From assembly GCA_030688605.1 (NCBI GenBank), contig JAUYJB010000100.1:1-60618 (forward strand): a stretch of DNA of 60,618 bases, in the 5' to 3' direction. Of this stretch, positions 16,720 to 25,237 are shown in pieces (position 1 is the stretch's first letter; the number at the start of each line of letters is the position of its first letter). The notes under the pieces were generated by a model that was not told the origin of the DNA, ran no database searches, and saw only the letters and a list, made by a program, of their open reading frames with translations. Source of the DNA: Hyphomicrobiales bacterium (GTDB taxonomy: Bacteria; Pseudomonadota; Alphaproteobacteria; Rhizobiales; NORP267). A program made the position numbers and the translations under genes.

Positions 16720-17976
16720 ATGCAGTTCGTAGAGAAATATCGCTCCCTGATCATCAAAGGTGGTTGGGTCTTGTGCCTGACTGCCTTGCGTCAGGCGCTC
16801 TCGCTCGTGTTGATTATGGTTCTCGTCCGAGTTCTCTCAAAGGGCGAGTTCGGCCAGTATCAGTTCGTAGTGGCTGTGATCGGCGCCAGCGGCATATTCA
16901 CTCTGCCTGGCATGCGGAATGCCGTTACCCAATCCGTAGGGCGGGGCTTTGACGGCACATATCGTAAGAGCATACGGGTCGTTCTGCTGTCAAGCCTTCT
17001 TGGGAGCGCCGGGCTAGCTAGCCTTGGCGTGCAGCAATGGCTCTCCGGTCGGGAGCTTCTTCCGCCCGCCTTTTTGATCGCTGCCGCGCTTTTTCCGTTT
17101 GCACAGGGTTTGACGCATTGGACATCTTATCAGGCCGGGAAGGAACAATTCCGCCTTAATGCGATCTATCAAGGCATGGGCTTTTCTGCCTCTTATCTTG
17201 GGGCCAGTGCTGCGGTGCTTTTGATCGATCCGAATTTTATTCTTGTCGTTCTGATTACGAACGCGGTTCTGGCCATGCAGAATGGCTGGCTATCCATGTC
17301 CATTCTCCGCAGGCTGCCCCTCGAATCGCCTGTTGAGAAAGGAGCTATTCCCTATGGCGTGAAGACATCATTTTCCTTGGCAGTTAATACTATCGGCAAT
17401 CATTTTGACAAACTGCTCTTGTTTTATCTCCTTTCGCCAGAAGCGCTCGCTGTTTACGCCATAGCGGAGCGCATTCCAGAATTGATCAAAAATTACCTTC
17501 AGTCCGCCCGGACGGTGTTGGTACCGAGGTTTTCACGCAAATCCGGGTTTACCTCCGATATGAACCGGAAGATCAATCGGCTAAGCTTGGGCGCCTCGTT
17601 TGGCATCGTTCTGCTTGCCATCGGGGTTGTTCCTTGGCTCATTCCGCTTGCTTTCACGGCGGAATACGGCAATGCTGTTCTATACTGCCAGCTTTTCTTG
17701 GGAACGCTAGTCATTGGCCAGGCGGCGACCATGAAATACACCTACATCATTTCCCGTTTGGATGCGCGCAGCGTTCGGGATGTCACCATTGGCACGAATA
17801 TTATCCGAATTTTGGCGTCCGCAATACTCGTACCCATTTTTGGAATAATGGGGGCGATTGCGGCGACATTCCTTTATCGGTTGGCGACGGTTGTCATGGT
17901 TCACATTTCTCTGCGCAAGTTCCATGCTCTAGTCGATAGTTGTTCAAAGGAAGTGGAAGGTGTGGGCGCGCAATGA
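16720..17976 (+). CDS. Wzx-type oligosaccharide flippase
   Basis: This 418-residue protein has about 12 hydrophobic helices in MOP-superfamily style. Examples are KGGWVLCLTALRQALSLVLIM near the start, GEFGQYQFVVAVIGASG and EALAVYAIAERIPELIKNYL in the second half. It would flip lipid-linked repeat units across the inner membrane. Its stop overlaps the next gene start by ATGA (17973-17976), so the two are translationally coupled. A second intact flippase lies at 23623-25158, which suggests two different repeat units or a replacement in progress. Confidence 0.85.
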   Translation: MQFVEKYRSLIIKGGWVLCLTALRQALSLVLIMVLVRVLSKGEFGQYQFVVAVIGASGIFTLPGMRNAVTQSVGRGFDGTYRKSIRVVLLSSLLGSAGLASLGVQQWLSGRELLPPAFLIAAALFPFAQGLTHWTSYQAGKEQFRLNAIYQGMGFSASYLGASAAVLLIDPNFILVVLITNAVLAMQNGWLSMSILRRLPLESPVEKGAIPYGVKTSFSLAVNTIGNHFDKLLLFYLLSPEALAVYAIAERIPELIKNYLQSARTVLVPRFSRKSGFTSDMNRKINRLSLGASFGIVLLAIGVVPWLIPLAFTAEYGNAVLYCQLFLGTLVIGQAATMKYTYIISRLDARSVRDVTIGTNIIRILASAILVPIFGIMGAIAATFLYRLATVVMVHISLRKFHALVDSCSKEVEGVGAQ

Positions 17977-19526
17977 TTGCTTCGAGCGCGGACATCGCCG
18001 CCGATACGCTTTCCACTTATGTCTGCGTCATCGGCTCCGGTCCGGCGGGCACCATCGTCGCTACGGATTTGGTGGAGGCCGGGCACGCCGTTCTCGTGCT
18101 GGAGGCTGGTCCCGCGGAAGCTGGCCAGTCTGCAGCCAAGTCCATTGGATCGCTGGACACATCCGACACAGCCGATTTGCCGTTTGGTGGCGTCCGGCAA
18201 TTGGGAGGTTCGACCAATCTTTGGGCGGGGCGCATGGCGCCACTTGAGCCGATCGATTTCGCAAAGAAATCTTGGGTTCCAGGCTCAGGCTGGCCCATCT
18301 CTCAAGATGAGCTAGCCGCTCACTACGAACAGGCATTCTCGCTCCTCGGCGTTACCGGCGAGCGGCCGGCTATCGAAGCGCCGGAACATCCCGCTGGCGT
18401 CGGCGCGGCCCTTGCCGACGGGCAACTCGACACCAAGAGTTTTTTTTGGGCGCCAAATCCATTCAAGGCGAGCGAGCATCTGCACGGTGCTGTAACGCGG
18501 TCGCGGAAGCTTCGCATTGTGCTCGACGCGCCGGTGGCCGAGCTGCGCGAGGCCGAGGACTGCCGGAAGATAAAATACGCTGTCGTAGTGCGGCCAGATG
18601 GCAGCACGCTGAAGATAGGTGCGGAGTATTTTGTTCTGGCTGCAGGTGGCATTGAAACGCCGCGTATTCTGCTCAGTTCGAACTACATGCGGTCCGGCGG
18701 CATCGGAAACGATTTCGATGTTGTCGGGCGCTACTTTTCCACCCATCCAAAGGCGGACTTGGCCTCTCTGGCTTTGACAAGACCTGTGAAGCTCGATCAC
18801 CCGCTCTTCACGGATCGGAAGTTCGGCGAGCTCTCCGTGCGTGCTGGCTTGGGGTTCAACGCCTTGACACAGAAGGAGCGAGCACTGCTCAACCATTATA
18901 TCCAGCTTTCGCCGCTGTTTGAGTACCGAGCGGCCCGTCTTTTCGAGAAAATTAAAGGCTCGGCTGCCGTCAATTCGCCTCTAGTCGATCGGAACGCTCT
19001 CCTTCGTGGCGTGCTGCCGCGGCTGGGTCTGGTGGCCTTCGAGACTGTCAGCCGTCTTTCCGGGCTTCAGCCCCGTGCAGCAACCTTTGTTTTGCGCGGC
19101 TTCCTCGACCAATATCCAAATCCTAATAACCGTGTGACGCTGTCGAAGGTAAGGGACAGCCGGGGCATTTCGAAGGCTGACATTTCCTGGCGCTTCACGG
19201 AGGACGACCGGTCCTCCGTGCTGCAGTTCCTCAAGGCGCTGGACGTGGTCGCGCGCAGACACAACATAGGCTGGGTCAGCTATCGCAACCTCGCTAGCAC
19301 GAACGAGTGGCCGATCACTGGCATTCATTCGCATTTCATGGGCACGACGCGAATGGGGAGTGGTCCAAAACACAGCGTTGTCGACGCAAATTGTCGTGTC
19401 CACGGGAGCGACAATCTTTTCATTGCTGGTCCATCGGTTTTCACGACCTATGGCTATGCCAATCCGGTTCTGACGATCGTCGCCCTATCGCTCAGGCTGG
19501 CAGAGCATTTGAGGTCTAAGCTGTGA
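17973..19526 (+). CDS. GMC-family FAD-dependent oxidoreductase
   Basis: This 517-residue protein has an N-terminal FAD Rossmann motif (VCVIGSGPAGTIVATDL, then AVLVLEAGPAE), a GMC middle region (FGGVRQLGGSTNLWAGRM, LAAGGIETPRILLSSN) and a GMC_oxred_C domain with SHFMGTTRMGS and YGYANPVLTIVAL. The catalytic His is present in the SHFMG motif. GMC enzymes oxidise alcohols; here a sugar alcohol or glycan hydroxyl is plausible. The ATG at 17973 overlaps the flippase stop; a TTG at 17940 would overlap it more. It is the last gene of the plus-strand run. Confidence 0.88.
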   Translation: MIASSADIAADTLSTYVCVIGSGPAGTIVATDLVEAGHAVLVLEAGPAEAGQSAAKSIGSLDTSDTADLPFGGVRQLGGSTNLWAGRMAPLEPIDFAKKSWVPGSGWPISQDELAAHYEQAFSLLGVTGERPAIEAPEHPAGVGAALADGQLDTKSFFWAPNPFKASEHLHGAVTRSRKLRIVLDAPVAELREAEDCRKIKYAVVVRPDGSTLKIGAEYFVLAAGGIETPRILLSSNYMRSGGIGNDFDVVGRYFSTHPKADLASLALTRPVKLDHPLFTDRKFGELSVRAGLGFNALTQKERALLNHYIQLSPLFEYRAARLFEKIKGSAAVNSPLVDRNALLRGVLPRLGLVAFETVSRLSGLQPRAATFVLRGFLDQYPNPNNRVTLSKVRDSRGISKADISWRFTEDDRSSVLQFLKALDVVARRHNIGWVSYRNLASTNEWPITGIHSHFMGTTRMGSGPKHSVVDANCRVHGSDNLFIAGPSVFTTYGYANPVLTIVALSLRLAEHLRSKL

Positions 19527-19544
19527 GGCTGAGAGCGTAGGAAC

Positions 19545-19957
19545 TCACGTTGATTGCGGCTGATCTGCGACCAACTCTCGATAAACCTCGATATGCCGCT
19601 CCGCCACCTCGTCGATACTGAATTTTTTCCGCACCGTCTCGCGCGCCGCCGAGCAACACGGATATCGCGAGGGAAAGGGTGGTCGCGGTTGCAACATGCT
19701 CAGGCCCGATCTCACGGCGCTGGATCAGCGTGGGGCCGAGGCCGAGCCCCGAAAGCATTGTTCCGAACGCGACCACGACGAACGCCCCTGCGATGACGCC
19801 GTAATCGTGCGGCGTCAGGATTCGCGCCAGAATCGACACCGAGACGATGTTGAGCACGACTTGCGCCGTCAGTGCCGAGCCCGACCAGGCAAGGCCCCGC
19901 ACGGTCAATTGAGTAATACCAGCGGCAGATGAATCTGACTCGCGAGGGATTTCGTTT
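19545..19957 (-). pseudogene. Chimeric remnant: flippase N-terminus joined to GT4 C-terminus
   Basis: On the minus strand, about 19957 to 19648 encodes the first two MOP flippase helices (LTVRGLAWSGSALTAQVVL, ARILTPHDYGVIAGAFVVV, ATTLSLAISVLLG). From 19646 to 19545 a different frame reads ARETVRKKFSIDEVAERHIE and ends at TGA. That tail matches the C-terminus of the GT4 at 25238-26410 (ARETVRQKFGIDEVAERHVA), and the DNA is also nearly identical over short blocks. Two genes were therefore fused by a deletion, leaving neither functional. The upstream side is cut by the IS630 element. The parent flippase is not the intact one at 23623-25158, as residues differ throughout. Confidence 0.8.
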
Positions 19958-19998
19958 CGGGGGCTGGTGTGATTCAAGGCTGGCGGAGGTGATTCGCC

Positions 19999-20526
19999 AT
20001 GCCATCGATCCAGCTTCGAGACGATTATGACGCGGCCAAGCTTCGTGCGCTGGCCAGGCGCAGTCAGGATGTCCGCCAGACCCGTCGGCTGTTGGCGCTG
20101 GCCGCCGTCTATGACGGGATGAGCCGCGCCGAGGCGGCCAGGATTGGCGGCATGGACCGCCAGACGCTGCGCGACTGGGCGCATCGCTTCAATGCCGAAG
20201 GGCTGGATGGCCTGAAGAACCGCGCCGGCGCCGGCCGTCGTCGGCGGTTGACCGAGGCTCAGATGCAGGCGCTGGCCGAGATCGTCGAGACGGGCCCCGA
20301 CCCCAAGGTCGATGGTGTCGTGCGCTGGCGGCGGATCGATCTGAAGCGGGTAATCGAAGAGCGCTTCGGCGTCGTCTACAGCGAGCGCGCCATCTCCGAT
20401 CTGCTGGCGCAGCTCGCCTTCTCCTACATCAGCGGCCGGCCGCGGCATCCGCGCCAGGATGAGCGCGTGCTTGAGGCTTTTAAAAATGTATGGCCCGCCC
20501 CCGATCTGCAAGCAGTTTCGCTTTGA
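19999..20526 (+). pseudogene. IS630-family transposase, 5' half
   Basis: The 175-codon frame starts MPSIQLRDDYDAAKLRALAR and has the helix-turn-helix MSRAEAARIGGMDRQTLRDW plus the winged-helix linker AGRRRRLTEAQMQALAEIVE typical of IS630/Tc1-mariner relatives. IS630 sequence is lost after VLEAFK (about 20484) at a TTTTAAAAA run. The last dozen codons (VWPAPDLQAVSL) are foreign. The DDE catalytic domain is missing here, so the enzyme is inactive. Confidence 0.82.
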
Positions 20527-20653
20527 TGGCCTGAAGCGGTCTGCCTCAATGTATCCGGCCCGTTTGCGGAGCTGACGGCTCCTGGCCACGATGGGTATGC
20601 GCGCGTCTCGGTCCTCATAAAACTTACGGCCTCTCAGGTGGCCATTTTTAAAA
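20478..20653. other. Unassigned segment bounded by 11-bp inverted repeats
   Basis: TTTTAAAAATG at 20478-20488 is repeated in inverted orientation at 20643-20653. Between them, a minus-strand frame reads RSRQLRKRAGYIEADRFRP followed by SKRNCLQIGGGPYIF, which looks like coding sequence, perhaps the end of another transposase. I could not name it. It could be a fragment of a further insertion in the IS630 gene. Positions 20654-20759 hold only the presumed 3' flank of the IS110 element. Confidence 0.35.
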
Positions 20654-20759
20654 CCAGGTTTCCAAGACGCCGGTTCGACCGTTCGTCCATCGCTGCGATT
20701 ATGCCCGCAGACAAGATTTGTTCCGTGCCGTCATTCCCCCTCTCGTGCGAGCTTCGAGG

Positions 20760-21782
20760 TCAGGCGCTGGCGGACATTTCGTAGCGGTGCGTGCCGGCGA
20801 GCACCGCCCAGGCGATCCGGGCCAGCTTGTTAGCCAGCGCCACCACGACGACGTTGCGGTGGGCACGCGCAAGAAGTGTCCGCAGCCAGGAACCAAGAGC
20901 ATCTTGCCGCTGCGCCAGGTACGGCAAGACGGCCCGAGCACCGTGGATCAGAAGGGTGCGCAGGTATTTGTTTCCCCGTTTGCTGATGCCGAGCAGGCGC
21001 TGCTTGCCTCCCGTCGAATGCTGACGCGGCACGAGCCCCAGCCATGCCGCCATGTCGCGACCCTTGTCGAAGGCGGTCCCGTTGCCCACGGCGGCCACCA
21101 GCGCCGTCGCGTTCAGCGCGCCGATGCCGGGGATCTCGCAGAGCCGACGACAGGCGTCGTCTCGCCTGGCGGTGACGGTGAGCTCGGCGTTGAACACATC
21201 TATTCGTCTATCCAGTTCACACCATTCCGCGCGCATGTCTTCGATCAAGTGGCGGACGCGCGGCGACAGCCCCCTCTGCTCGTCGGCGAGGATCGCCGGA
21301 AGTCGCGTCTCCAAAACCCGCCGCCTTTGTGGAACCGTGATCCCGCGCTCGAGCAGGATCGCCCGGATCTGGTTGATCAGCGCAGTGCGACGGCCCACCA
21401 GCCGGCTGCGCACACGATGAATCGTCTGGAGGTCCAGTTGTGCCTCACTCTTCAGCGGCACGAAACGCATGGTCGGCCGCTGAACCGCCTCGGCGCTGGC
21501 CTCGGCATCTCGGTAGTCGTTCTTGTTCGACTTGACGAAAGGCTTCACATATTGCGGCGGCATGAGACGCGCCGTGTGACCCTGAGATTCCAGCAACCGC
21601 CCCAGATGGTGGGCACCGCAGCACGCTTCCATACCGATCAGGCACGCCGCCATATTGCCGGTCTGCACCAAAAGTCGGTCCCTCCTGATACGACGACGCA
21701 GGACGATCCGTCCGGGCTCATCCAAGCCCACCATGTGAATCCAGTTCTTGCCGAGGTCCAATCCGAGCGTCACGATTGTCAT
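20760..21782 (-). CDS. IS110-family transposase
   Basis: This 340-residue transposase is complete in length for the family. The N-terminal DEDD domain shows VTLGLDLGKNWIHMV, LIGMEACCGAHHLGRLL and VKSNKNDYRDAEASAEA. The C-terminal Transposase_20 domain shows CEIPGIGALNATALVAAVG and DMAAWLGLVPRQHSTGGKQR with the serine-region RGNKYLRTLL. IS110 enzymes act with a bridge RNA encoded in the element's flanks and leave no long terminal repeats. The ATG at 21782 gives the standard start; upstream in-frame Met codons run into non-family sequence. It faces away from the second IS110 gene, with a 207-base gap. Confidence 0.9.
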   Translation of the reverse strand: MTIVTLGLDLGKNWIHMVGLDEPGRIVLRRRIRRDRLLVQTGNMAACLIGMEACCGAHHLGRLLESQGHTARLMPPQYVKPFVKSNKNDYRDAEASAEAVQRPTMRFVPLKSEAQLDLQTIHRVRSRLVGRRTALINQIRAILLERGITVPQRRRVLETRLPAILADEQRGLSPRVRHLIEDMRAEWCELDRRIDVFNAELTVTARRDDACRRLCEIPGIGALNATALVAAVGNGTAFDKGRDMAAWLGLVPRQHSTGGKQRLLGISKRGNKYLRTLLIHGARAVLPYLAQRQDALGSWLRTLLARAHRNVVVVALANKLARIAWAVLAGTHRYEMSASA

Positions 21783-21989
21783 GGTCCGTCTCCTCCTTAG
21801 GGTCATAGGCAGAGCCATCCTGGCTCCCTTGGAGAGGGCGGGCCATCCCATAAAACTTCCCGCGCACGCTTGCGGCGCACATAGGCCATCTGCCCAAGAC
21901 CACGCCGATCGAGCTCTGGTTCCAGATGCTATGAGGACGGGCTGAGCCGATACTTTGGCAGCCCGAATCAAAGCGATGGAGCTGCCACC

Positions 21990-23138
21990 ATGCAACCGAT
22001 CGACACCGTTAATCCTACCATCCTCCTTGCTATCGAACTCAGTGCATCAACGTGGCTCGTCGCCGCCCGCGTGCCAGGGTCGGAGAAGCCACATTTGCAT
22101 CGGATCGATGGCGGCGACACGGCCGCCTTGTTGGCTCTGATCTCATCGCTGCGGGCCCGTGTTGCTCGCCGGCTCGGCGCGGCGATAGGCATCGTCTGCT
22201 GCTTTGAGGCGGGACGTGATGGCTTCTGGCTGCACCGTCTGCTGACGGCACATGGTGTCGCCAGCCATGTTCTTGAACCCACCAGCATTCTCGTCAACCG
22301 CCGCGCCCGACGGGCCAAAACGGACCGGCTCGATGCGGAGGGCATGCTGCGCGTGCTTGCGGCCTATCTCCGGGGTGATCTCCAAGCCTGCAGCATGGTA
22401 CGCGTGCCGACGCCGGAAGAGGAAGATGCCAAGCGTACACACCGAGAGCGCGAGAAACTGGTGCAGGAAAGGCTGCGCATCGAAAACCGTATTGAAGCGC
22501 TGCTGTTCACCCAGGGCATTCGGAAAAGGCCCTCTCTTCGTTCATGGGGGCGCGATCTTGCTGTCCTGCGCACCGGTGATGGACGCGAGATTCCGCGCCA
22601 TCTTCGGGCCGAATTGGACCGCCTGCGTCGACGGCTTGTCATGACCTTGGAGTTAATCCGGGAGGTCGAGGCGGAGCGCGACCTCGCGGCCGAGACCAAG
22701 CCGCAGGATCAGGCCTGCCGCAAGATCGCCGCTCTCTGTCGCATCCGGGGTATTGGCAAGAACTTCGCCGCCGTGCTCACGCGCGAGGTATTCTATCGTT
22801 CATTCGACAACCGCCGGCAGATCGCGAGCTACGTCGGCATCACACCAATGCCCTACCAGAGCGGCGGCATGGACCGCGGTCGGCGCATTAGCCGGGCCGG
22901 AAACCCGCGCGCAAGGACGACTATGATCCAGCTCGCATGGCTCTGGCTTCGCTACCAGCCTGGCAGCGAGCTGGCAGAGTGGTTCCGCGAGCGCGTCGGC
23001 ACGTTGGCTGGGCGCACACGGCGGATCGCCATTGTGGCCATGGCGCGCAAGCTGTTGATCGCGCTCTGGCGCTACGCAGAGACGGGGGTAGTACCGGCTG
23101 GCGCCGAGATCCGGGCGGAGACGACACTCGCGGCATAG
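21990..23138 (+). CDS. IS110-family transposase, second and different copy
   Basis: This 382-residue protein belongs to another IS110 subgroup: LLAIELSASTWLVAARVPG at the start (Glu where most members have the first Asp), CCFEAGRDGFWLHRLL, RARRAKTDRLDAEGMLRVL, then CRIRGIGKNFAAVLTREVF and PYQSGGMDRGRRISRAGNPRAR in the C-terminal domain. It looks full-length. It is divergent from the other IS110 gene and only distantly related to it, so they are two separate elements, one probably inserted next to or into the other. Positions 23139-23436 hold no gene, only the presumed right flank of this element. Confidence 0.88.
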   Translation: MQPIDTVNPTILLAIELSASTWLVAARVPGSEKPHLHRIDGGDTAALLALISSLRARVARRLGAAIGIVCCFEAGRDGFWLHRLLTAHGVASHVLEPTSILVNRRARRAKTDRLDAEGMLRVLAAYLRGDLQACSMVRVPTPEEEDAKRTHREREKLVQERLRIENRIEALLFTQGIRKRPSLRSWGRDLAVLRTGDGREIPRHLRAELDRLRRRLVMTLELIREVEAERDLAAETKPQDQACRKIAALCRIRGIGKNFAAVLTREVFYRSFDNRRQIASYVGITPMPYQSGGMDRGRRISRAGNPRARTTMIQLAWLWLRYQPGSELAEWFRERVGTLAGRTRRIAIVAMARKLLIALWRYAETGVVPAGAEIRAETTLAA

Positions 23139-23436
23139 ACAGACAGGAAATGCCCCCGGTAGCATACGCCGGCGGCGATACGGGGAGCGCGACCGTTTTC
23201 GTCTTTGGTGGCACAACGCCGCCGCGTTTCAGGTTGGTCGCGTTTCGCCGGGGCTGCGCCTCGTGCATGAGGCATTCTGGTGCGGGACCGTGCTCCGGGC
23301 CCGACCGCATGTAAGGTGACGCAGCCGTAGCTGCGAGACTCGATGGCCCCGGACCCAACGACGTGCCGAAGCACCGTCAATCAAGATCGGAGAAGCGAAT
23401 GCCACAGACCCGTTGACAGCGGACCCCTCATGTAAG

Positions 23437-23513
23437 GACGAGGCCCGGCTCGGCCAGAAGAACGGCCGCACCCGGCTGTGGGCGAGATGCGGCACGCGGC
23501 CGCGCCTGCCCGC
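23437..23513 (+). pseudogene. IS630-family transposase, internal DDE-region fragment
   Basis: From 23437 the plus strand reads DEARLGQKNGRTRLWARCGT followed by RPRLPA. This is the strongly conserved block around the first catalytic Asp of IS630-type transposases. It starts abruptly after an unrelated flank and ends abruptly at a sulfotransferase fragment. It is probably the other side of the IS630 broken at 20484, though the parent cannot be proved. Confidence 0.75.
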
Positions 23514-23564
23514 CGTCTTGGGACAGTGCAGAAAAATGAACTTATGCCGATAGCTGATGAGCAT
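23510..23564 (-). pseudogene. Sulfotransferase-family protein, N-terminal scrap
   Basis: The minus strand from ATG 23562-23564 reads MLISYRHKFIFLHCPKTAG. This is the start of sulfotransferase-family proteins, where PKTAG is the PAPS 5'-phosphosulfate-binding loop. The frame then runs into the IS630 fragment. The fragment lies 58 bases downstream of the flippase gene on the same strand, so a sulfotransferase gene was probably the next gene of that operon before the insertions removed it. Confidence 0.6.
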
Positions 23565-23622
23565 CGCGCGTCTCAGAGATTGGTTGTGAGCTTTCTTTCG
23601 GCACAGCGGTGATCGACTTGCG

Positions 23623-25158
23623 TCATTGGGCGGGGCGGCCTTCGAGCATAGCCAAACGTTCTTTGAAACGAAAGATCGCCCATTGGCCTTCATCACCGAA
23701 TAAGCGCGGTGCGCAAAACGCAATCACTCCGAGCATGAATGCCGCAGCGAATAAGCCGACCAATAGAATTTCGATGTCGGAAACTAGATACGAGCGCAAC
23801 CCAGTCTTCGCAGCGAGGACCGCGCTCCCCACCAAAAGAGCGACCGTCAGGTGGCGGAGATAAATGAGGATCAAGTCGCCAAATGCTACGTCAGTTAGAC
23901 GGCGCCCGAACTCCAGCATGATTGCGAATTGTATCGCGATGGCGGCGGCAACGCCCAGCGCGACGCCGTTGAGGCCCATGAAATGGCCGATCCATGCGCC
24001 TGCCGACACCAGGACGGCATACACCCATTGGCGCCAAGCATTCCGGTAGACAGCACCTTTTGCGCGCGCAACAAGCGCATTGGCTTTGTATCCCGCTCGA
24101 AACACGAGGCAGGTGGCAAGGATCTGGAAGGGGAGTGTTACGTCCGTCCATTGATTCCCCAACAGTAGCCTGACGAGTTCGGGAGCCAGCACCACCAGGA
24201 CAGCGCTCAGCGGCAGGCTCGTCATGGCTGTCAAAGCAACGGTAAGCGTGTAAGCATGAGCCAGTCTACGCTCGTCGCTCTGTACCGAAGACATGGCAGG
24301 GAAGAGGACGCGGTCCACCGTGCTTCCCAGCAAATTTGTCGGTTGCATCAGAAACTGGTAGGCACGCCCATAGATCCCGAGTGCGTCGGCGCCGAGCCAG
24401 CGCGCAACGATGAAGTTGTCCGCGTTCAAGGCGATATAGTTACCGATGCGGGCCAGAGAAAGACCCCCGCCAAAGTTCAGCAATTGTCTGAGCGCCGGGA
24501 AATCGAGAGCAAAGCCGAGGCGCTGGGGTGTGTAAAAAAGGTGGCCGGCCGCCATCAGCGAGATTTGGGCGAGATGGCCGTAGACGAGCGCCTTCACCCC
24601 CCAGCCCGTTGACGCCAGGCTGATGGCGATGGCGGCGTAACCGAAGACATAGCTAGCGACCGTGATGGCGGCGAGCTTCTTGAACTGCATCCAGCGCTGC
24701 AGCAAGGCCTCTGCAACGAGCGAGACGCCTTTGATGGGAAACGCGAGGGCGAGCACGGCGATGACCGGCTGCACCCCGTCGATGCGAAACAGGGCGGCGA
24801 TTTGATCCGAGAGGGCGAAGATCAGGGCGCCCATGCCAATACCCAGGCATGCCGAGAATGTCATGGCGGTTCGGATGTGCCTGTCGGTGAGGTCGGATCT
24901 CTGAACGATCGCTTGTCCGACGCCGAGCTGACTGAATATTTCGGTGAAGGCGACGACGATCAGGGCGGCGCCGACAATGCCGAAGTCGGCCGGCGTCAGC
25001 AGCCGCGCGAGGATCGCCAGAACGCCGATCCGCAATACGATTTGGGCGCCCGCACCTGAGAACGTCCATAAAAAGCCAGTGAGAGTTCGTTGGGTCAGGG
25101 AACCTGCCGGCTGCCGGTCTTTCGGGCCCGACAAGGAAGAAGGTGCTTGGTCGGTCAT
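23623..25158 (-). CDS. Lipopolysaccharide/exopolysaccharide flippase (Wzx, MOP superfamily)
   Basis: This 511-residue protein has about 14 membrane helices. It begins TQRTLTGFLWTFSGAGAQ, then ILARLLTPADFGIVGAALIV and GQAIVQRSDLTDRHIRTA, the standard start of the WzxC-like branch. The middle motif ALGIYGRAYQFLMQPTNLLG is also typical. It would translocate undecaprenyl-linked oligosaccharide. The ATG at 25158 is chosen because the upstream in-frame start at 25257 overlaps the preceding GT4 gene and adds a non-family Arg-rich leader. It follows the GT4 gene with an 79-base gap. Confidence 0.87.
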   Translation of the reverse strand: MTDQAPSSLSGPKDRQPAGSLTQRTLTGFLWTFSGAGAQIVLRIGVLAILARLLTPADFGIVGAALIVVAFTEIFSQLGVGQAIVQRSDLTDRHIRTAMTFSACLGIGMGALIFALSDQIAALFRIDGVQPVIAVLALAFPIKGVSLVAEALLQRWMQFKKLAAITVASYVFGYAAIAISLASTGWGVKALVYGHLAQISLMAAGHLFYTPQRLGFALDFPALRQLLNFGGGLSLARIGNYIALNADNFIVARWLGADALGIYGRAYQFLMQPTNLLGSTVDRVLFPAMSSVQSDERRLAHAYTLTVALTAMTSLPLSAVLVVLAPELVRLLLGNQWTDVTLPFQILATCLVFRAGYKANALVARAKGAVYRNAWRQWVYAVLVSAGAWIGHFMGLNGVALGVAAAIAIQFAIMLEFGRRLTDVAFGDLILIYLRHLTVALLVGSAVLAAKTGLRSYLVSDIEILLVGLFAAAFMLGVIAFCAPRLFGDEGQWAIFRFKERLAMLEGRPAQ

Positions 25159-25237
25159 CGAGTGGAGTTGGTTGGGGGCGAATGGCGGCAAGCCCGTCGA
25201 GCGGCCCGAATTAAATGTTGCCGAGCGCCGCTCCCGT

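Larger units (their letters stand above)
19958..23515. mobile_element. Nested insertion sequences: IS630 fragments around two IS110 elements
   Basis: The left part is the 5' half of an IS630-type transposase (19999-20484). The right part is a fragment of the DDE region of an IS630-type transposase (23437-23513) on the same strand. Between them lie an unassigned segment (about 20485-20660) and two divergent IS110-family elements. Element ends were not mapped base by base. About 20 codons are missing between the two IS630 pieces, so a deletion accompanied or followed the insertions. Confidence 0.7.

Noticed and set aside
19516..20589. One long minus-strand frame spanning the flippase remnant and the IS630 antisense
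   Set aside because: It fuses the antisense of a transposase to a flippase fragment; only the 19545-19957 part carries real protein motifs, in two frames.
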